A stretch of DNA of 64,000 bases from Haloterrigena sp. H1 (GTDB taxonomy: Archaea; Halobacteriota; Halobacteria; Halobacteriales; Natrialbaceae), in NCBI RefSeq assembly GCF_005938085.1, contig NZ_SMZK01000001.1:1736001-1800000 (forward strand). The letters are read 5' to 3'. Under the pieces are notes generated by a model that saw only the letters and a list, made by a program, of their open reading frames with translations, was not told the DNA's origin and made no database searches. Of this stretch, positions 1-8,747 are shown piece after piece. The position numbers were made by a program, and so were the translations under genes. Within the stretch, counting starts at the first letter, position 1, and each line of letters begins with the position of its first letter.

Positions 1-576
1 GAGGCCGTCGAAATTCTGGCCGTTCCAGCCCGCACGGACGAACGCCTCGCTCCGGCCGCCCAGTCCCGTGACGGTGCTGGCGAAGGCTCGCTTGTCGGAG
101 ACGGCCCCGAGCACGGTGAGGACGTAGGAGACGCCGAGCGTGACGAAGGCCATGCCCGTGGCCGTCGTGAACGCGCTGGCGACTTCCCAGACGTCGCCGC
201 CGTACAGCGGGGTGTAGTCGCCGTTCCCCTCGGTGAACATCGTGTAGGCGACGTAGTAGAACCGTCCCCACCAGTCGGCGGTCCCGCCAGTGCGCGTGTC
301 GACCAGCGCGGTCGGGTAGCTGGCGAAAATAAACGTCCAGCCGATCCAGATGAGGCCGATCCACAGCACGAGCGTCAGGGTGAGAATGAGCGGGCCGGCG
401 AGGCTGAGCGCCCGGTCGTGGTCCCGCGTCACGAGACGGAGCCCCTTCCAGACACCGGTCGTGAATCGGCCGGAGATCGGCCCCGAACCACCGTCAACCC
501 AGAGGGTCGTCCAGAGGATGTCGACGATCCCGCCACCGAGCAACGCGACGCCGATGGCGAGATAGATCGTGTTCAT
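1..576 (-). CDS. Pore-loop ion channel family protein (3' end outside window)
   Basis: The reading frame opens with ATG at 576 and runs off the left edge, giving 192 visible codons. Visible are an N-terminal hydrophobic segment, a second long hydrophobic stretch (about residues 60-85), then a pore-loop-like segment FYYVAYTMFTEGNGDYTP and another membrane helix. GNGD resembles the GYGD/GNGD filters of two-TM (Ion_trans_2) channels, so a potassium-channel-like membrane protein is likely; ion selectivity is inference. The SGNH gene upstream ends with TGA at 573-575 inside this start (ATGA overlap), so the two are translationally coupled. The C-terminus is missing, so a cytoplasmic regulatory domain cannot be judged. 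Confidence 0.6.
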   Translation of the reverse strand, partial: MNTIYLAIGVALLGGGIVDILWTTLWVDGGSGPISGRFTTGVWKGLRLVTRDHDRALSLAGPLILTLTLVLWIGLIWIGWTFIFASYPTALVDTRTGGTADWWGRFYYVAYTMFTEGNGDYTPLYGGDVWEVASAFTTATGMAFVTLGVSYVLTVLGAVSDKRAFASTVTGLGGRSEAFVRAGWNGQNFDGL

Positions 577-1832
577 TCGACGACCGCTCGCTGCTCGACG
601 ACGTCGGCCAGCACGTCCGCGATTTCCGCGTTCGTTTCGGGGCTGTAGTGGCCACCCTCTCCACGCTCGACGTACAGCGACTCGACGTCGCCGTCGTCGG
701 GTGAGAGGTGCGTCGCCATGTCGATTGTCGTCAGCTCGTCGTAGCGCTCGTCGAGACGTTCCATGAGATCGCCGTAGATCGGCCCATGTTCGGCCTCGTA
801 TTTCGCGTAGCGAAGCTGCTGGACCATCACGAAGACCGGTTCGAACTCCTGGTCGTCCGCGTAGTCGACGAACTCCTCGATGAGCGCGTCGAAGAGGGGT
901 TCGTGGGTCTCGAATAGCCGATCGTGGTACCGCACCCGGGGCCGTTCCAGCCGCAGCGCCGACCGCGTCTGTGCCTGATCGAAGTCGATTCCAGGGACCA
1001 ACCGGCCGAATCGGCGCTCGAGTTCCTTCCCGGCCGTGTAGCCGGCGTACCGGAGGTGTTCTCCCTTCTCGAGGAAATCAATCGTGTACGGCCACGTCGC
1101 GAAGTGGGGCTCGAACCAGTGATCGTAGTGGAAGTCGTACGCACGGAGGAAGTCGGCCTTCGACTCGAGGTCGAGCAGGTCTTCCTTCTCGTCGATGGGA
1201 CTCTCGACGCGCTTGAGGCCGTTCTCTCCCAGCACGTACCGGGGTTTGACCGCCAGAATATTGCCGAACTCCTGGTAGTGTTTCCAGACGCTCAAAATGC
1301 GCGCGATCGAGGAGGCGGTGACGACCATGAAGACGTAGTCGGTCGGGTCCTCGGGGTATTTTCGTTTGAGTCGCATGAGCGCCTGATCGAGCCCGTAGTT
1401 GCCACCGCCGTAGTTGGCGACGTGGGTATCGAGTTCCGCCGCGAGGTAGTGCTGGAACGTTTCGTCGTTGTCGACCTCTCGGCAGAAACAGTAGGAATCA
1501 CCGTAGGTCGAGACCGTGAGATCGGCGTTCTCGTCGCGGTCTCTGGCGGGACAGACCCGACTGGCGTACTCGTCGGTCGAGTAGGTCACCACGCTGCGGA
1601 CCTCCTCGCCGGGGAGGTGGTCGCCCGTGTCTTTCTGTTTCTCACGGTTCGGCTGGGGAACCCACCCGAGTTCCGGGTCGAAGCTGCTGAACTTCCCAAG
1701 CAACTCCCGGTCGATCTCGGGGAATTCCTCGGTGGCGACCGAGGGGAGCCGCTCGAGCGCTCGATACGACGTGACCTCGAGTATCACGACGCCACCGACG
1801 AGAGCGATCGCCATCGCGACGAACGGAAGCAT
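573..1832 (-). CDS. Membrane-anchored SGNH/GDSL-like hydrolase
   Basis: This 419-residue protein has one N-terminal hydrophobic helix (about residues 4-20) followed by a large extracytoplasmic domain. The GDSY motif after a beta strand fits SGNH block I (Ser nucleophile). NYGGGNYG resembles the glycine/asparagine oxyanion blocks, and GGHYSPETN near the C-terminus supplies the expected His. This pattern is shared with AlgX/AlgJ-like acyl-transferring or esterase proteins, so action on an acylated surface glycan is plausible but inferred. It is translationally coupled to the channel-like gene downstream. Three of its five cysteines lie close together (CFC beside the catalytic Ser, one about 20 residues earlier), which is unusual for a halophile exoprotein. 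Confidence 0.6.
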   Translation of the reverse strand: MLPFVAMAIALVGGVVILEVTSYRALERLPSVATEEFPEIDRELLGKFSSFDPELGWVPQPNREKQKDTGDHLPGEEVRSVVTYSTDEYASRVCPARDRDENADLTVSTYGDSYCFCREVDNDETFQHYLAAELDTHVANYGGGNYGLDQALMRLKRKYPEDPTDYVFMVVTASSIARILSVWKHYQEFGNILAVKPRYVLGENGLKRVESPIDEKEDLLDLESKADFLRAYDFHYDHWFEPHFATWPYTIDFLEKGEHLRYAGYTAGKELERRFGRLVPGIDFDQAQTRSALRLERPRVRYHDRLFETHEPLFDALIEEFVDYADDQEFEPVFVMVQQLRYAKYEAEHGPIYGDLMERLDERYDELTTIDMATHLSPDDGDVESLYVERGEGGHYSPETNAEIADVLADVVEQRAVVE

Positions 1833-1969
1833 CGGCTCATCGTACTGGAACGGCGGGGAAGGGGATTATGCCGGAATGTGCCATCTCCGTATCATCGACG
1901 CGACTGGGCGCATCCGCTACCCGTCATCGCAAGGTCCCGGATCGCGATCGACACGCCGCTTCGAGGCCG

Positions 1970-2398
1970 TCAGCGGACCGTCGTGACCGGGACCGGCGAG
2001 TGTCGAACGACGACTTCGTCGACGCTGCCGAGCAGGAGCCGCGCGACGCCGGATCGGCCGTGGCTGCCGATGACGACGTGATCGACGGCGTCGCGCTCGG
2101 CAACTGAGAGGATCTCCTGGGCTGGTGTTCCTGTTCGTGTTCGGGTGTCGATGTCGACACCGTGCTCGTCGGCGATGGCTTCGGCTGCGGCCAACTGATT
2201 GGCAGCGTCGTCCAGCAACTCATGGCGTTCGGCACTTGGGTCGGCGTCGTCCGCGGTGTTCGGGATGTACGGCAACGAGGTCGTATCGGCGACGGACATC
2301 ACGACGAACTCGCCGTCGGGAAACAGCTCGAACGCGTGTGCGAGTGCGTCGCGAGCGGGCTCGGTGTCGTTAAACGGGACGAGGATCCGCGATGGCAT
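1970..2398 (-). CDS. Universal stress protein (UspA family)
   Basis: A single-domain Usp of 142 residues, the usual length. It opens with the beta-strand ILVPFNDTEPARDAL and ends with the nucleotide-binding signature VIGSHGRSGVARLLLGSVDE followed by VVRHSPVPVTTVR, matching the G-2x-G-9x-G(S/T) ATP-binding loop. Such proteins are small cytoplasmic dimers that respond to stress and often bind ATP; the specific role here is unknown. It lies between the SGNH gene and a TauE/SafE transporter, all on the minus strand but with gaps of more than 60 bp, so co-transcription is uncertain. Confidence 0.9.
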   Translation of the reverse strand: MPSRILVPFNDTEPARDALAHAFELFPDGEFVVMSVADTTSLPYIPNTADDADPSAERHELLDDAANQLAAAEAIADEHGVDIDTRTRTGTPAQEILSVAERDAVDHVVIGSHGRSGVARLLLGSVDEVVVRHSPVPVTTVR

Positions 2399-2462
2399 GG
2401 TATCTCGACGTCCACGCGCGTCGTCTTCAGTCTGGGTCCCGTCAACTGCATCATGTTGCTGG

Positions 2463-3266
2463 TCACAGCGCGAGATAGGGGCCGACCGCCAGGAGGACGA
2501 GTCCCAGCGCGACTTTCAGCTTCTCGGGGTCGACAACGTGGGCGACGCGCCAGCCGACGACGACGCCGAGCAACAGCGGTGTGCCGACGACGACCGCGAG
2601 CGGAACGAGGACGTTTCCCTGCAGGAAATAGCCCGAGGCCGCAAACGTCGCGATGAAGATCGACTGGACCTGCGCGACGGCGACGGCGAGCAACATCGGG
2701 ACACCGACGAGCACCAGCGCGGGGACGGCGAGCACCGGGCCGCCGATACCGAGCAGGCCGCTGGCGACTCCGAGGACGAATCCGAGCCCTGCGAGTACCG
2801 CTTGCCCGAGGCGGGTCAGCGGCTCGAGGTCGTAGATCGGACTAAACCCCCGCCGTTCGCGATAGAGGATGATCCCGCCGACGGCTATCGCGACGCCGCC
2901 GAGCAGGAGCCCGAACAGCGACCGTGGCACGAACGGGTTCACCGACGCGCCGACGAGTGCGCCGAGAACGCTCGAGCCGCTGAGGACGACCGCGATCGCG
3001 CGGCTCTCGCCGGTGTTCATCTCCCCGGAGTGGAGGTAGGCGGCGCTGCCGACGAGTCCCGTCACGATGAACGTCGCGTGGGCAGTGCCGGCGACCTGAC
3101 TCGAGGCAAGCGGCGTCAGCGAGTAGAGTGCGATCGTCACGAAGATCCCGCCGGGACCGATGGTGGTGATGCCGATCCCAGAAAAGAACGCGATCGAGAC
3201 GAGCAACAGGATCAGCGAGAGACCGAAATCGAATGCGATCATCTCTTGTACGACATGTGTTGTCAT
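2463..3266 (-). CDS. TauE/SafE family anion (sulfite-type) exporter
   Basis: About 267 residues with some eight hydrophobic helices in two related halves. The glycine-rich segments FFSGIGITTIGPGG and GVASGLLGIGGPVLAVPALV occupy the positions expected for the repeated TauE/SafE motif. The family moves sulfite, sulfonates or other small organic anions across the membrane; substrate cannot be told from sequence. I chose the ATG at 3266 (MTTHVVQEM...) because the longer frame from 3326 adds a basic, proline-rich leader unlike the family. No substrate-specific enzyme is adjacent. Confidence 0.8.
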   Translation of the reverse strand: MTTHVVQEMIAFDFGLSLILLLVSIAFFSGIGITTIGPGGIFVTIALYSLTPLASSQVAGTAHATFIVTGLVGSAAYLHSGEMNTGESRAIAVVLSGSSVLGALVGASVNPFVPRSLFGLLLGGVAIAVGGIILYRERRGFSPIYDLEPLTRLGQAVLAGLGFVLGVASGLLGIGGPVLAVPALVLVGVPMLLAVAVAQVQSIFIATFAASGYFLQGNVLVPLAVVVGTPLLLGVVVGWRVAHVVDPEKLKVALGLVLLAVGPYLAL

Positions 3267-3372
3267 TTCAGGCCGTCTCACTCCACCGTTCTGCATCGCT
3301 CCGATCGGACGACGCGGGTATCGCACACGAGTCCGTCACTCGCAGCCGCTCGAGTAAACGGGTTGCCTGCCT

Positions 3373-4641
3373 CTAGAGGATAGACAGAATCGTTTCGTAG
3401 AGCGACTGGACGGTCAGGAGGCTCCCGACGAGAAGGACGAGTCCCGCCGCGATGAACGCGGCGTTTTCGTACCAGTCGATGTTGTGAAACCGGTTGACGG
3501 CACCGATGAGCGCGAAGACGGTGACCGGAAGGCCAATCGCGCCGTTGACGGCCGGCATGATGATCGCCATTTCGACCGGTCCGAAACCGGTGTAGATGAG
3601 CATCGGAAGCGCGGTGATCGCCGAGAGGACGATCAGCGCGATGACCGTTCGTCGGAACGCGGCATCACCGAAGACCGTGTCTCGCCCGAACGCCTGTGGC
3701 ACCATGAAGCCGGCTCCAAACAGCGTCCCGGTAGCCGAGGAGATCGAGGCGAGAAACGCTGCAAGGATGAACACCACGAGCGCGTACTCGCCGAGGATCG
3801 ACGCGAGCGGTTCTCCGGGGGTCGTTAACGACATTTCACCGCCGGAGAGCGTGACTGCCGAGACGATCATCACGAAGCTACCGATGACGAGTGTCGTCGC
3901 GATCCCGGCGGCGTTGTCCCGACGGTACTCCCAGATGTCGGTCCACTCCTTGGTCGGCTGGATGCTCGATTGAATGAAAAAGTTCGGCCAGTAGACCGTC
4001 GTTCCAAGCAGGGCGATGACCGCGGTGAGATAACCGATCTCGGTCTGCAGGATCGGCTGCAGACCGGCCGCGACCGATTGCCACGGCACATTGAGGCCGA
4101 GCAGCAACAGGCCGTAGGAGCTGAACACTGCGAACACCATCGCGGCGATCGCCGCTTCGATCCGGTCGTAGATCTTCATCTGGACGACGGCGATGCCGAT
4201 TCCGGCCGCGAGGACGATCCCGACGAGGACGTTGTCGAGACCGGGGATCAGCCAGGCCAGAGCCGCACCCGCGACCGCGTAGTTCGAGACGGCCCACAGT
4301 CCGGACATCAGTGAGATCCCGATCAGTAGCGTCGAGCCACCGATCGGGAGCGCGTCAGCGATGTAGTCGGCGAGCGGTTCGTCGGCCACGGCGAGTCGCG
4401 CGCTCATGTCGTGCAGCGCGATGTCGACGAGGAATGCAAGTGGTAACACCCACAGCAAGGAGTACGCGAAGTTCGCACCCGTGTCGGCGAGAATGTAGAC
4501 CGATCCTGCACCGAAGACGTTCGCAGCGAACAGCACGCCCAGTCCGTACCTGTAGAGAGCTCCGTGGATCACTTCACCGCCGGGGACTGCGTCGACGACT
4601 GCTGATGTCGACGTAGACGCCGACGCGGACTGTTCGCTCAC
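3373..4641 (-). CDS. Nramp-family transporter, divergent metal site
   Basis: A 422-residue polytopic protein with about 11 helices and the Nramp layout. In TM1 the canonical DPGN metal motif aligns with GAGS (segment AANVFGAGSVY), and in TM6 the MPHN motif aligns with YWPN (VYWPNFFIQSS). The residues that bind Mn/Fe in true Nramps (Asp and Asn of TM1, Met of TM6) are therefore absent. It probably belongs to an Nramp-related branch with another substrate, for example Mg2+, Al or an organic solute; that is inference. The start is GTG at 4641, overlapping the stop of a small upstream ORF (GTGA). Confidence 0.7.
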   Translation of the reverse strand: MSEQSASASTSTSAVVDAVPGGEVIHGALYRYGLGVLFAANVFGAGSVYILADTGANFAYSLLWVLPLAFLVDIALHDMSARLAVADEPLADYIADALPIGGSTLLIGISLMSGLWAVSNYAVAGAALAWLIPGLDNVLVGIVLAAGIGIAVVQMKIYDRIEAAIAAMVFAVFSSYGLLLLGLNVPWQSVAAGLQPILQTEIGYLTAVIALLGTTVYWPNFFIQSSIQPTKEWTDIWEYRRDNAAGIATTLVIGSFVMIVSAVTLSGGEMSLTTPGEPLASILGEYALVVFILAAFLASISSATGTLFGAGFMVPQAFGRDTVFGDAAFRRTVIALIVLSAITALPMLIYTGFGPVEMAIIMPAVNGAIGLPVTVFALIGAVNRFHNIDWYENAAFIAAGLVLLVGSLLTVQSLYETILSIL

Positions 4642-4829
4642 ACGCGCCCACCTCCTGCATCGATCCCAGTGGTGTTTTCGTCAGCGGGTAGCTGTCGGAT
4701 CGGACGCGAGGCGAACCCGATCCCTGAAACAGCCGCTGCGAGGCTGGCACCGGGTTCGCATCGATGGATTTTCTCGTTTACCGGTTCGACAGGAACGGCC
4801 ACCGCGGTACTATGGGGATGGGGTTTCAT
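4638..4829 (-). CDS. Possible 63-aa upstream ORF coupled to the Nramp-like gene
   Basis: This short frame ends with TGA at 4638-4640, overlapping the GTG start of the transporter (GTGA). It contains no recognisable domain and has two cysteine-free halves rich in Pro, Ala and Gly. The exact stop-start overlap is the only support: a real leader ORF would couple translation, while chance is also possible in GC-rich DNA. I do not recognise the protein. Confidence 0.2.
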   Translation of the reverse strand: MKPHPHSTAVAVPVEPVNEKIHRCEPGASLAAAVSGIGFASRPIRQLPADENTTGIDAGGGRV

Positions 4830-5267
4830 CTCTGGGAGCTTCGAAAAGCGGCTGGTGTCTCGCCTTCTCGAGTCTGCGGACGCTGGATGTCGAGGAGACC
4901 CGAACAGCGTGCTGGCATCTGTTTGCTATAGTCCGGAACGCGATACCGGAAGCAACAGCCGGGAGTCGGTTGAGTGAAAAGCTTGAGATAGCAGACGACC
5001 AGTCAGATGGCTGGTTCGCGTAATACCGTATTACCCCGGACGCGCACCCGAAGTGATAGCGATGATGACTCGAGTAGCACAGTACCGGCGGCACTACCGA
5101 ATGCGAGTGCCTGATAATCCAGCTTCGAACACCCGATTACGACCGCCGATACCTCATCGGCGCTGCCGAGTGTCACGAGGTCGTCGAATATCACATGGCA
5201 GACGAAGTTGCCTTCAGACGAAGGCCTATACATTTCTATCCATTACCCGAGGTGAAGACCAAAACCT
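4830..5267. other. Intergenic region upstream of psmA and the Nramp gene
   Basis: About 440 bp without a convincing gene. It holds a 13-bp perfect palindrome TAATACCGTATTA at 5021-5033, an AT-richer stretch before psmA (CCTATACATT at 5225-5234, about 38 bp before the ATG) and a purine-rich GAGGTGAAG at 5249-5257 that could serve as the psmA Shine-Dalgarno site. Both divergent genes could be controlled from here; nothing else was seen. Confidence 0.4.
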
Positions 5268-6008
5268 ATGCAAGGACAATCCCAACAGCAGGCCTACGAT
5301 CGGGGAATCACCATCTTCTCCCCCGACGGACGCCTCTACCAGGTCGAGTACGCACGCGAGGCAGTCAAACGCGGCACCGCAAGCGTCGGGCTCTGCACCC
5401 CCGATGGCGTCGTCCTCGCCGCCAACCGACGGGTCAGTTCACCGCTCATGGAACGCTCGAGCGTCGAGAAGATCCACAAGGCCGACGACCACGTCGGTAT
5501 CGCCAGTGCGGGCCACGTCGCCGACGCGCGTCAGCTCGTCGACCTCGCGCGGCGTCGCGCACAGGGCGAACAACTGCGATACGGCCAGCAGATCGGCGTG
5601 GAGACACTGACGCGGTCGATCACCGACCACATTCAGGAATATACGCAGACCGGCGGCGCGCGCCCGTTCGGCGTCGCACTGCTCGTCGGCGGGATCGAGG
5701 ACGGCGAGCCGAAACTGTTCGAGACCGACCCCTCGGGGACGGACTACGAGTGGAAGGCGGCCGCCATCGGCGGCGACCGTGACGTCATTCAGGGCTATCT
5801 CGAGGATAACTACCAGTCCGATCTCGACGTGGATGGCGGCATCGAACTCGCCGTGAGCGCGCTCAGCGAACCCGAAGAGGAAGTCGTCGCCGCCGAAGAT
5901 GTCGACGTTGCGACGATCACGACTGACGATGAATCGTTCAGTTCGGTCGCGGAGGACCGCCTCGAGTCGATCGTCTCGGAGATCGACATGGAGGAAAGCG
6001 ATGAATAA
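5268..6008 (+). CDS. psmA: Proteasome alpha subunit
   Basis: Alpha-type subunit of the archaeal 20S proteasome, 246 residues. The N-terminal alpha signature (YDRGITIFSPDGRLYQVEYA) builds the H0 gate helix and ring contacts, and no N-terminal Thr follows, as expected for the non-catalytic outer ring. The acidic tail ending EIDMEESDE lacks a clear HbYX motif because that motif belongs to the PAN partner ATPase. psmB starts at 6001, inside the last codons of this gene, so alpha and beta are co-expressed from one transcript. A GAGGTGAAG sequence precedes the ATG by about 10 bp. Identification is firm. Confidence 0.97.
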   Translation: MQGQSQQQAYDRGITIFSPDGRLYQVEYAREAVKRGTASVGLCTPDGVVLAANRRVSSPLMERSSVEKIHKADDHVGIASAGHVADARQLVDLARRRAQGEQLRYGQQIGVETLTRSITDHIQEYTQTGGARPFGVALLVGGIEDGEPKLFETDPSGTDYEWKAAAIGGDRDVIQGYLEDNYQSDLDVDGGIELAVSALSEPEEEVVAAEDVDVATITTDDESFSSVAEDRLESIVSEIDMEESDE

Positions 6009-6699
6009 CCGGACACACGGAGCCGACCCGTCGCCGTACGAGCCGGAACTGGGGTCGCTGCCGAACGGCAGCCAGGCGGGCGACGACGGGGACACCGTCA
6101 ACAAGACCGGCACGACGACCATCGGCATCGCGACCGACGAGGGCGTCGTCATCGCGACGGACATGCGCGCCAGCCTCGGCGGCCGGTTCGTCTCGAACAA
6201 GAACGTCCAGAAGGTCGAGCAGATCCACCCGACCGGCGCATTAACGCTCGTCGGCAGCGTCGGCGGCGCACAGTCGTTCATCCGGACGCTACGCTCGGAG
6301 GTCGACCTCTACGAGGCCCGTCGCGGCGAGCCGATGGACATCGAGGCGCTGGCGACGCTTGCGGGCAATTTCGCCCGCGGCGGCCCGTTCCGGGCGATCA
6401 ACCCCATCCTCGGCGGCGTCGACGACGAGGGCAGCCACGTCTACAGCATCGACCCCGCCGGCGGCGTCATGGAAGACGACTACACCGTCACCGGCTCCGG
6501 GATGCAACTGGCCTACGGACTGCTCGAGCAGGAGTACGACGACGACCTGTCGCTCGAGGACGCCAAGTCCATCGCGGCCCGCGCGATCAAATCGGCCGTC
6601 GAGCGCGACACCGGCTCCGGTAACGGCGTCTTCCTCGCGGAGATCACCGACGAGGGCGTCGATATCGAGGGTCACGAGGCGTTCGACGCGTTCCTGTAA
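6001..6699 (+). CDS. psmB: Proteasome beta subunit
   Basis: Catalytic beta subunit of the 20S proteasome, 232 residues. A 37-residue propeptide ends at KTG, and autocleavage before TTTIGIATDEG would expose Thr38 as the N-terminal nucleophile (Thr1 of the mature subunit). Asp in ATDMRAS corresponds to Asp17, and the Lys cluster SNKNVQK lies where Lys33 is expected. The ATG at 6001 overlaps the psmA stop by 8 bp, which fixes the operon. The protein forms the inner rings that cleave unfolded proteins delivered by PAN or Cdc48-type ATPases. A second beta-like gene lies at the right edge of the window. Confidence 0.97.
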   Translation: MNNRTHGADPSPYEPELGSLPNGSQAGDDGDTVNKTGTTTIGIATDEGVVIATDMRASLGGRFVSNKNVQKVEQIHPTGALTLVGSVGGAQSFIRTLRSEVDLYEARRGEPMDIEALATLAGNFARGGPFRAINPILGGVDDEGSHVYSIDPAGGVMEDDYTVTGSGMQLAYGLLEQEYDDDLSLEDAKSIAARAIKSAVERDTGSGNGVFLAEITDEGVDIEGHEAFDAFL

Positions 6700-6767
6700 C
6701 GGGCCAGCCGTCGTCGGCCCTTGGGAGGCCGTCGTATGACGGCTCGCGCTCGCGCGCGTACACGTGA

Positions 6768-6776
6768 CTTTTATTA
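6768..6776 (+). promoter_or_regulatory. Candidate TATA box of gyrB
   Basis: The AT-rich CTTTTATTA sits 33-41 bp before the gyrB ATG at 6809 in otherwise GC-rich DNA. With the usual archaeal TATA-to-start-site distance of about 26 bp, transcription would begin about 10 bp before the ATG. Confidence 0.45.
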
Positions 6777-6808
6777 GGGCCGGTCCACTACCCGAAAGCA
6801 GGTTTTAC

Positions 6809-8740
6809 ATGTCCCAGGAAAGCGAGTACGGAGCCGGGCAGATCCAGGTCTTAGAGGGTCTGGAGGCTGTGCGAAAGCGACCGGCAATGTACATCGGCTC
6901 TACCGATTCTCGAGGACTGCACCACCTCGTCTACGAAGTGGTCGACAACTCGATCGACGAGGCGCTGGCCGGCTACTGCGACGACATCACCGTCTCCATC
7001 AACGAGGATGGGTCGGTGAGCGTCGCAGACGACGGCCGCGGCATCCCCGTCGACACACACGAGGAGTACGACCGCCCTGCACTCGAGGTCATTCTGACTG
7101 TCCTCCACGCTGGCGGCAAGTTCGACAACAAGTCCTACCAGGTCTCCGGCGGCCTCCACGGCGTCGGCGTCTCGGTCGTCAACGCCCTCTCCGAACGGCT
7201 CGAGGCCGAGGTCAGACGCGACGGCGGCGTCTTCCGGCACGCGTTCGAGGCCGGCGAACCCGTCGGCGACATGGAGCGGGTCCGCGATATGGAACCCGAC
7301 GAGGAGACCGGCACCGAGATCCGCTTCTGGCCCGACGCGGATATCTTCGAGACGGGCGAGTTCGCGTTCTCGACGCTGTCGAACCGCCTGCGGGAACTGG
7401 CGTTTCTCAACTCGGGCGTCCGCATCACACTCCGCGACGAGCGCGAGGAGAAAAGCGACGACGGTCCCGTCGCCGAGACCTACGAGTACGACGGCGGCAT
7501 CCGCGAGTTCGTCGAGTATTTAAACGAGACGCGCTCGGCGATGCACGACGACGTCATTTACTTCGAGGACGAAGACCAGAATATCCAGGTCGAAGTCGCG
7601 ATGCAGGCTACCGAGGAACTGCAGGGCTCGATCCACGCCTTCGCGAACAACATCAACACGCGCGAGGGCGGGACCCACCTCACCGGGTTCAAGACCGCCC
7701 TCACGCGGACGGTCAACGACTACGCCAACGAAAACGATCTCCTCTCCGATCTCGAGAACAACCTCAAAGGCGAGGACATCCGCGAGGGGCTCACGGCAGT
7801 CATCTCGATCAAACACCCCGATCCGCAGTTCGAGGGCCAGACGAAGACGAAACTCGGCAACTCCGAAGTCCGCGGGATCGTCGAAAGCGCCATGCACGAG
7901 GGCCTTGGCACCTACTTCGAGGAACACCCCGACACCGCCGAGGCCATCGTCACCAAGGCCGTCGAGGCTGCGAAAGCCCGCATGGCCGCCCAGAAGGCCG
8001 AGGAACTGACGCGGCGGAAGTCCGCCCTCGAGTCCACCTCCCTCCCGGGGAAACTCGCTGACTGTCAGACCAAAGACCCCGAGAAAGCCGAACTGTTCAT
8101 TGCGGAGGGTGACTCCGCAGGCGGCAGCGCAAAACAGGCCCGCAACCCCGAGTTCCAGGCCGTCCTCCCGATAAAGGGGAAGATTCTGAACGTCGAGAAA
8201 CATCGCTTAGACCGCATCTTGGAGAACGACGAGATCCGGAACATGATCACCGCGATCGGCGCGGGGATCGGCGACGAGTTCGACGTCGAGGACGTCCGCT
8301 ACAAGAAGATCATCATGGCGACCGACGCCGACGTCGACGGCGCCCACATCCGGACGCTCCTGTTGACGTTCTTCTACCGGCATATGCGCCCGCTGCTCGA
8401 GGGGGGCTACGTCTACGCGACCCAGCCACCACTCTATCGCATCCGGTATCGCGGCGAGACCTACGATGCGATGACCGACGCCGAACGCGACGAGATCGTC
8501 GAAGAGAAATGCGACGGCAACCCCTCGCAAGTCCAGCGGTTCAAGGGACTGGGCGAGATGAACCCCGAACAGCTCTGGGAGACGACGATGAACCCCGACA
8601 ACCGTATCCTCAAGCAGATCACGATCGAGGACGCGGCAGCGGCGGACAAGATGTTCTCCGTCCTGATGGGCGACGCCGTCGAACCCCGCAAGCAGTTCAT
8701 CAAGGAAAACGCGCCGGAAGCCGAGTGGATCGACATATAA
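6809..8740 (+). CDS. gyrB: DNA gyrase subunit B
   Basis: ATPase subunit of type IIA topoisomerase, 643 residues. Visible in order are the GHKL ATPase domain ([37 protein letters not shown]), the transducer region with Lys of the QTKTKLGN loop, and the TOPRIM domain with [19 protein letters not shown] and the metal site DADVDGAHI. GyrB captures and passes a second DNA duplex using ATP while GyrA cuts. I chose ATG 6809 ([18 protein letters not shown]) over an earlier in-frame ATG because it matches the family start and the TATA spacing. gyrA follows after 7 bp, so the two form an operon. Haloarchaeal GyrB is the target of novobiocin. Confidence 0.97.
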   Translation: MSQESEYGAGQIQVLEGLEAVRKRPAMYIGSTDSRGLHHLVYEVVDNSIDEALAGYCDDITVSINEDGSVSVADDGRGIPVDTHEEYDRPALEVILTVLHAGGKFDNKSYQVSGGLHGVGVSVVNALSERLEAEVRRDGGVFRHAFEAGEPVGDMERVRDMEPDEETGTEIRFWPDADIFETGEFAFSTLSNRLRELAFLNSGVRITLRDEREEKSDDGPVAETYEYDGGIREFVEYLNETRSAMHDDVIYFEDEDQNIQVEVAMQATEELQGSIHAFANNINTREGGTHLTGFKTALTRTVNDYANENDLLSDLENNLKGEDIREGLTAVISIKHPDPQFEGQTKTKLGNSEVRGIVESAMHEGLGTYFEEHPDTAEAIVTKAVEAAKARMAAQKAEELTRRKSALESTSLPGKLADCQTKDPEKAELFIAEGDSAGGSAKQARNPEFQAVLPIKGKILNVEKHRLDRILENDEIRNMITAIGAGIGDEFDVEDVRYKKIIMATDADVDGAHIRTLLLTFFYRHMRPLLEGGYVYATQPPLYRIRYRGETYDAMTDAERDEIVEEKCDGNPSQVQRFKGLGEMNPEQLWETTMNPDNRILKQITIEDAAAADKMFSVLMGDAVEPRKQFIKENAPEAEWIDI

Positions 8741-8747
8741 TTTATAC

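Noticed and set aside
924..3383. Long plus-strand frames opposite the SGNH, Usp and TauE genes
   Set aside because: Codon-bias shadows with no family features.
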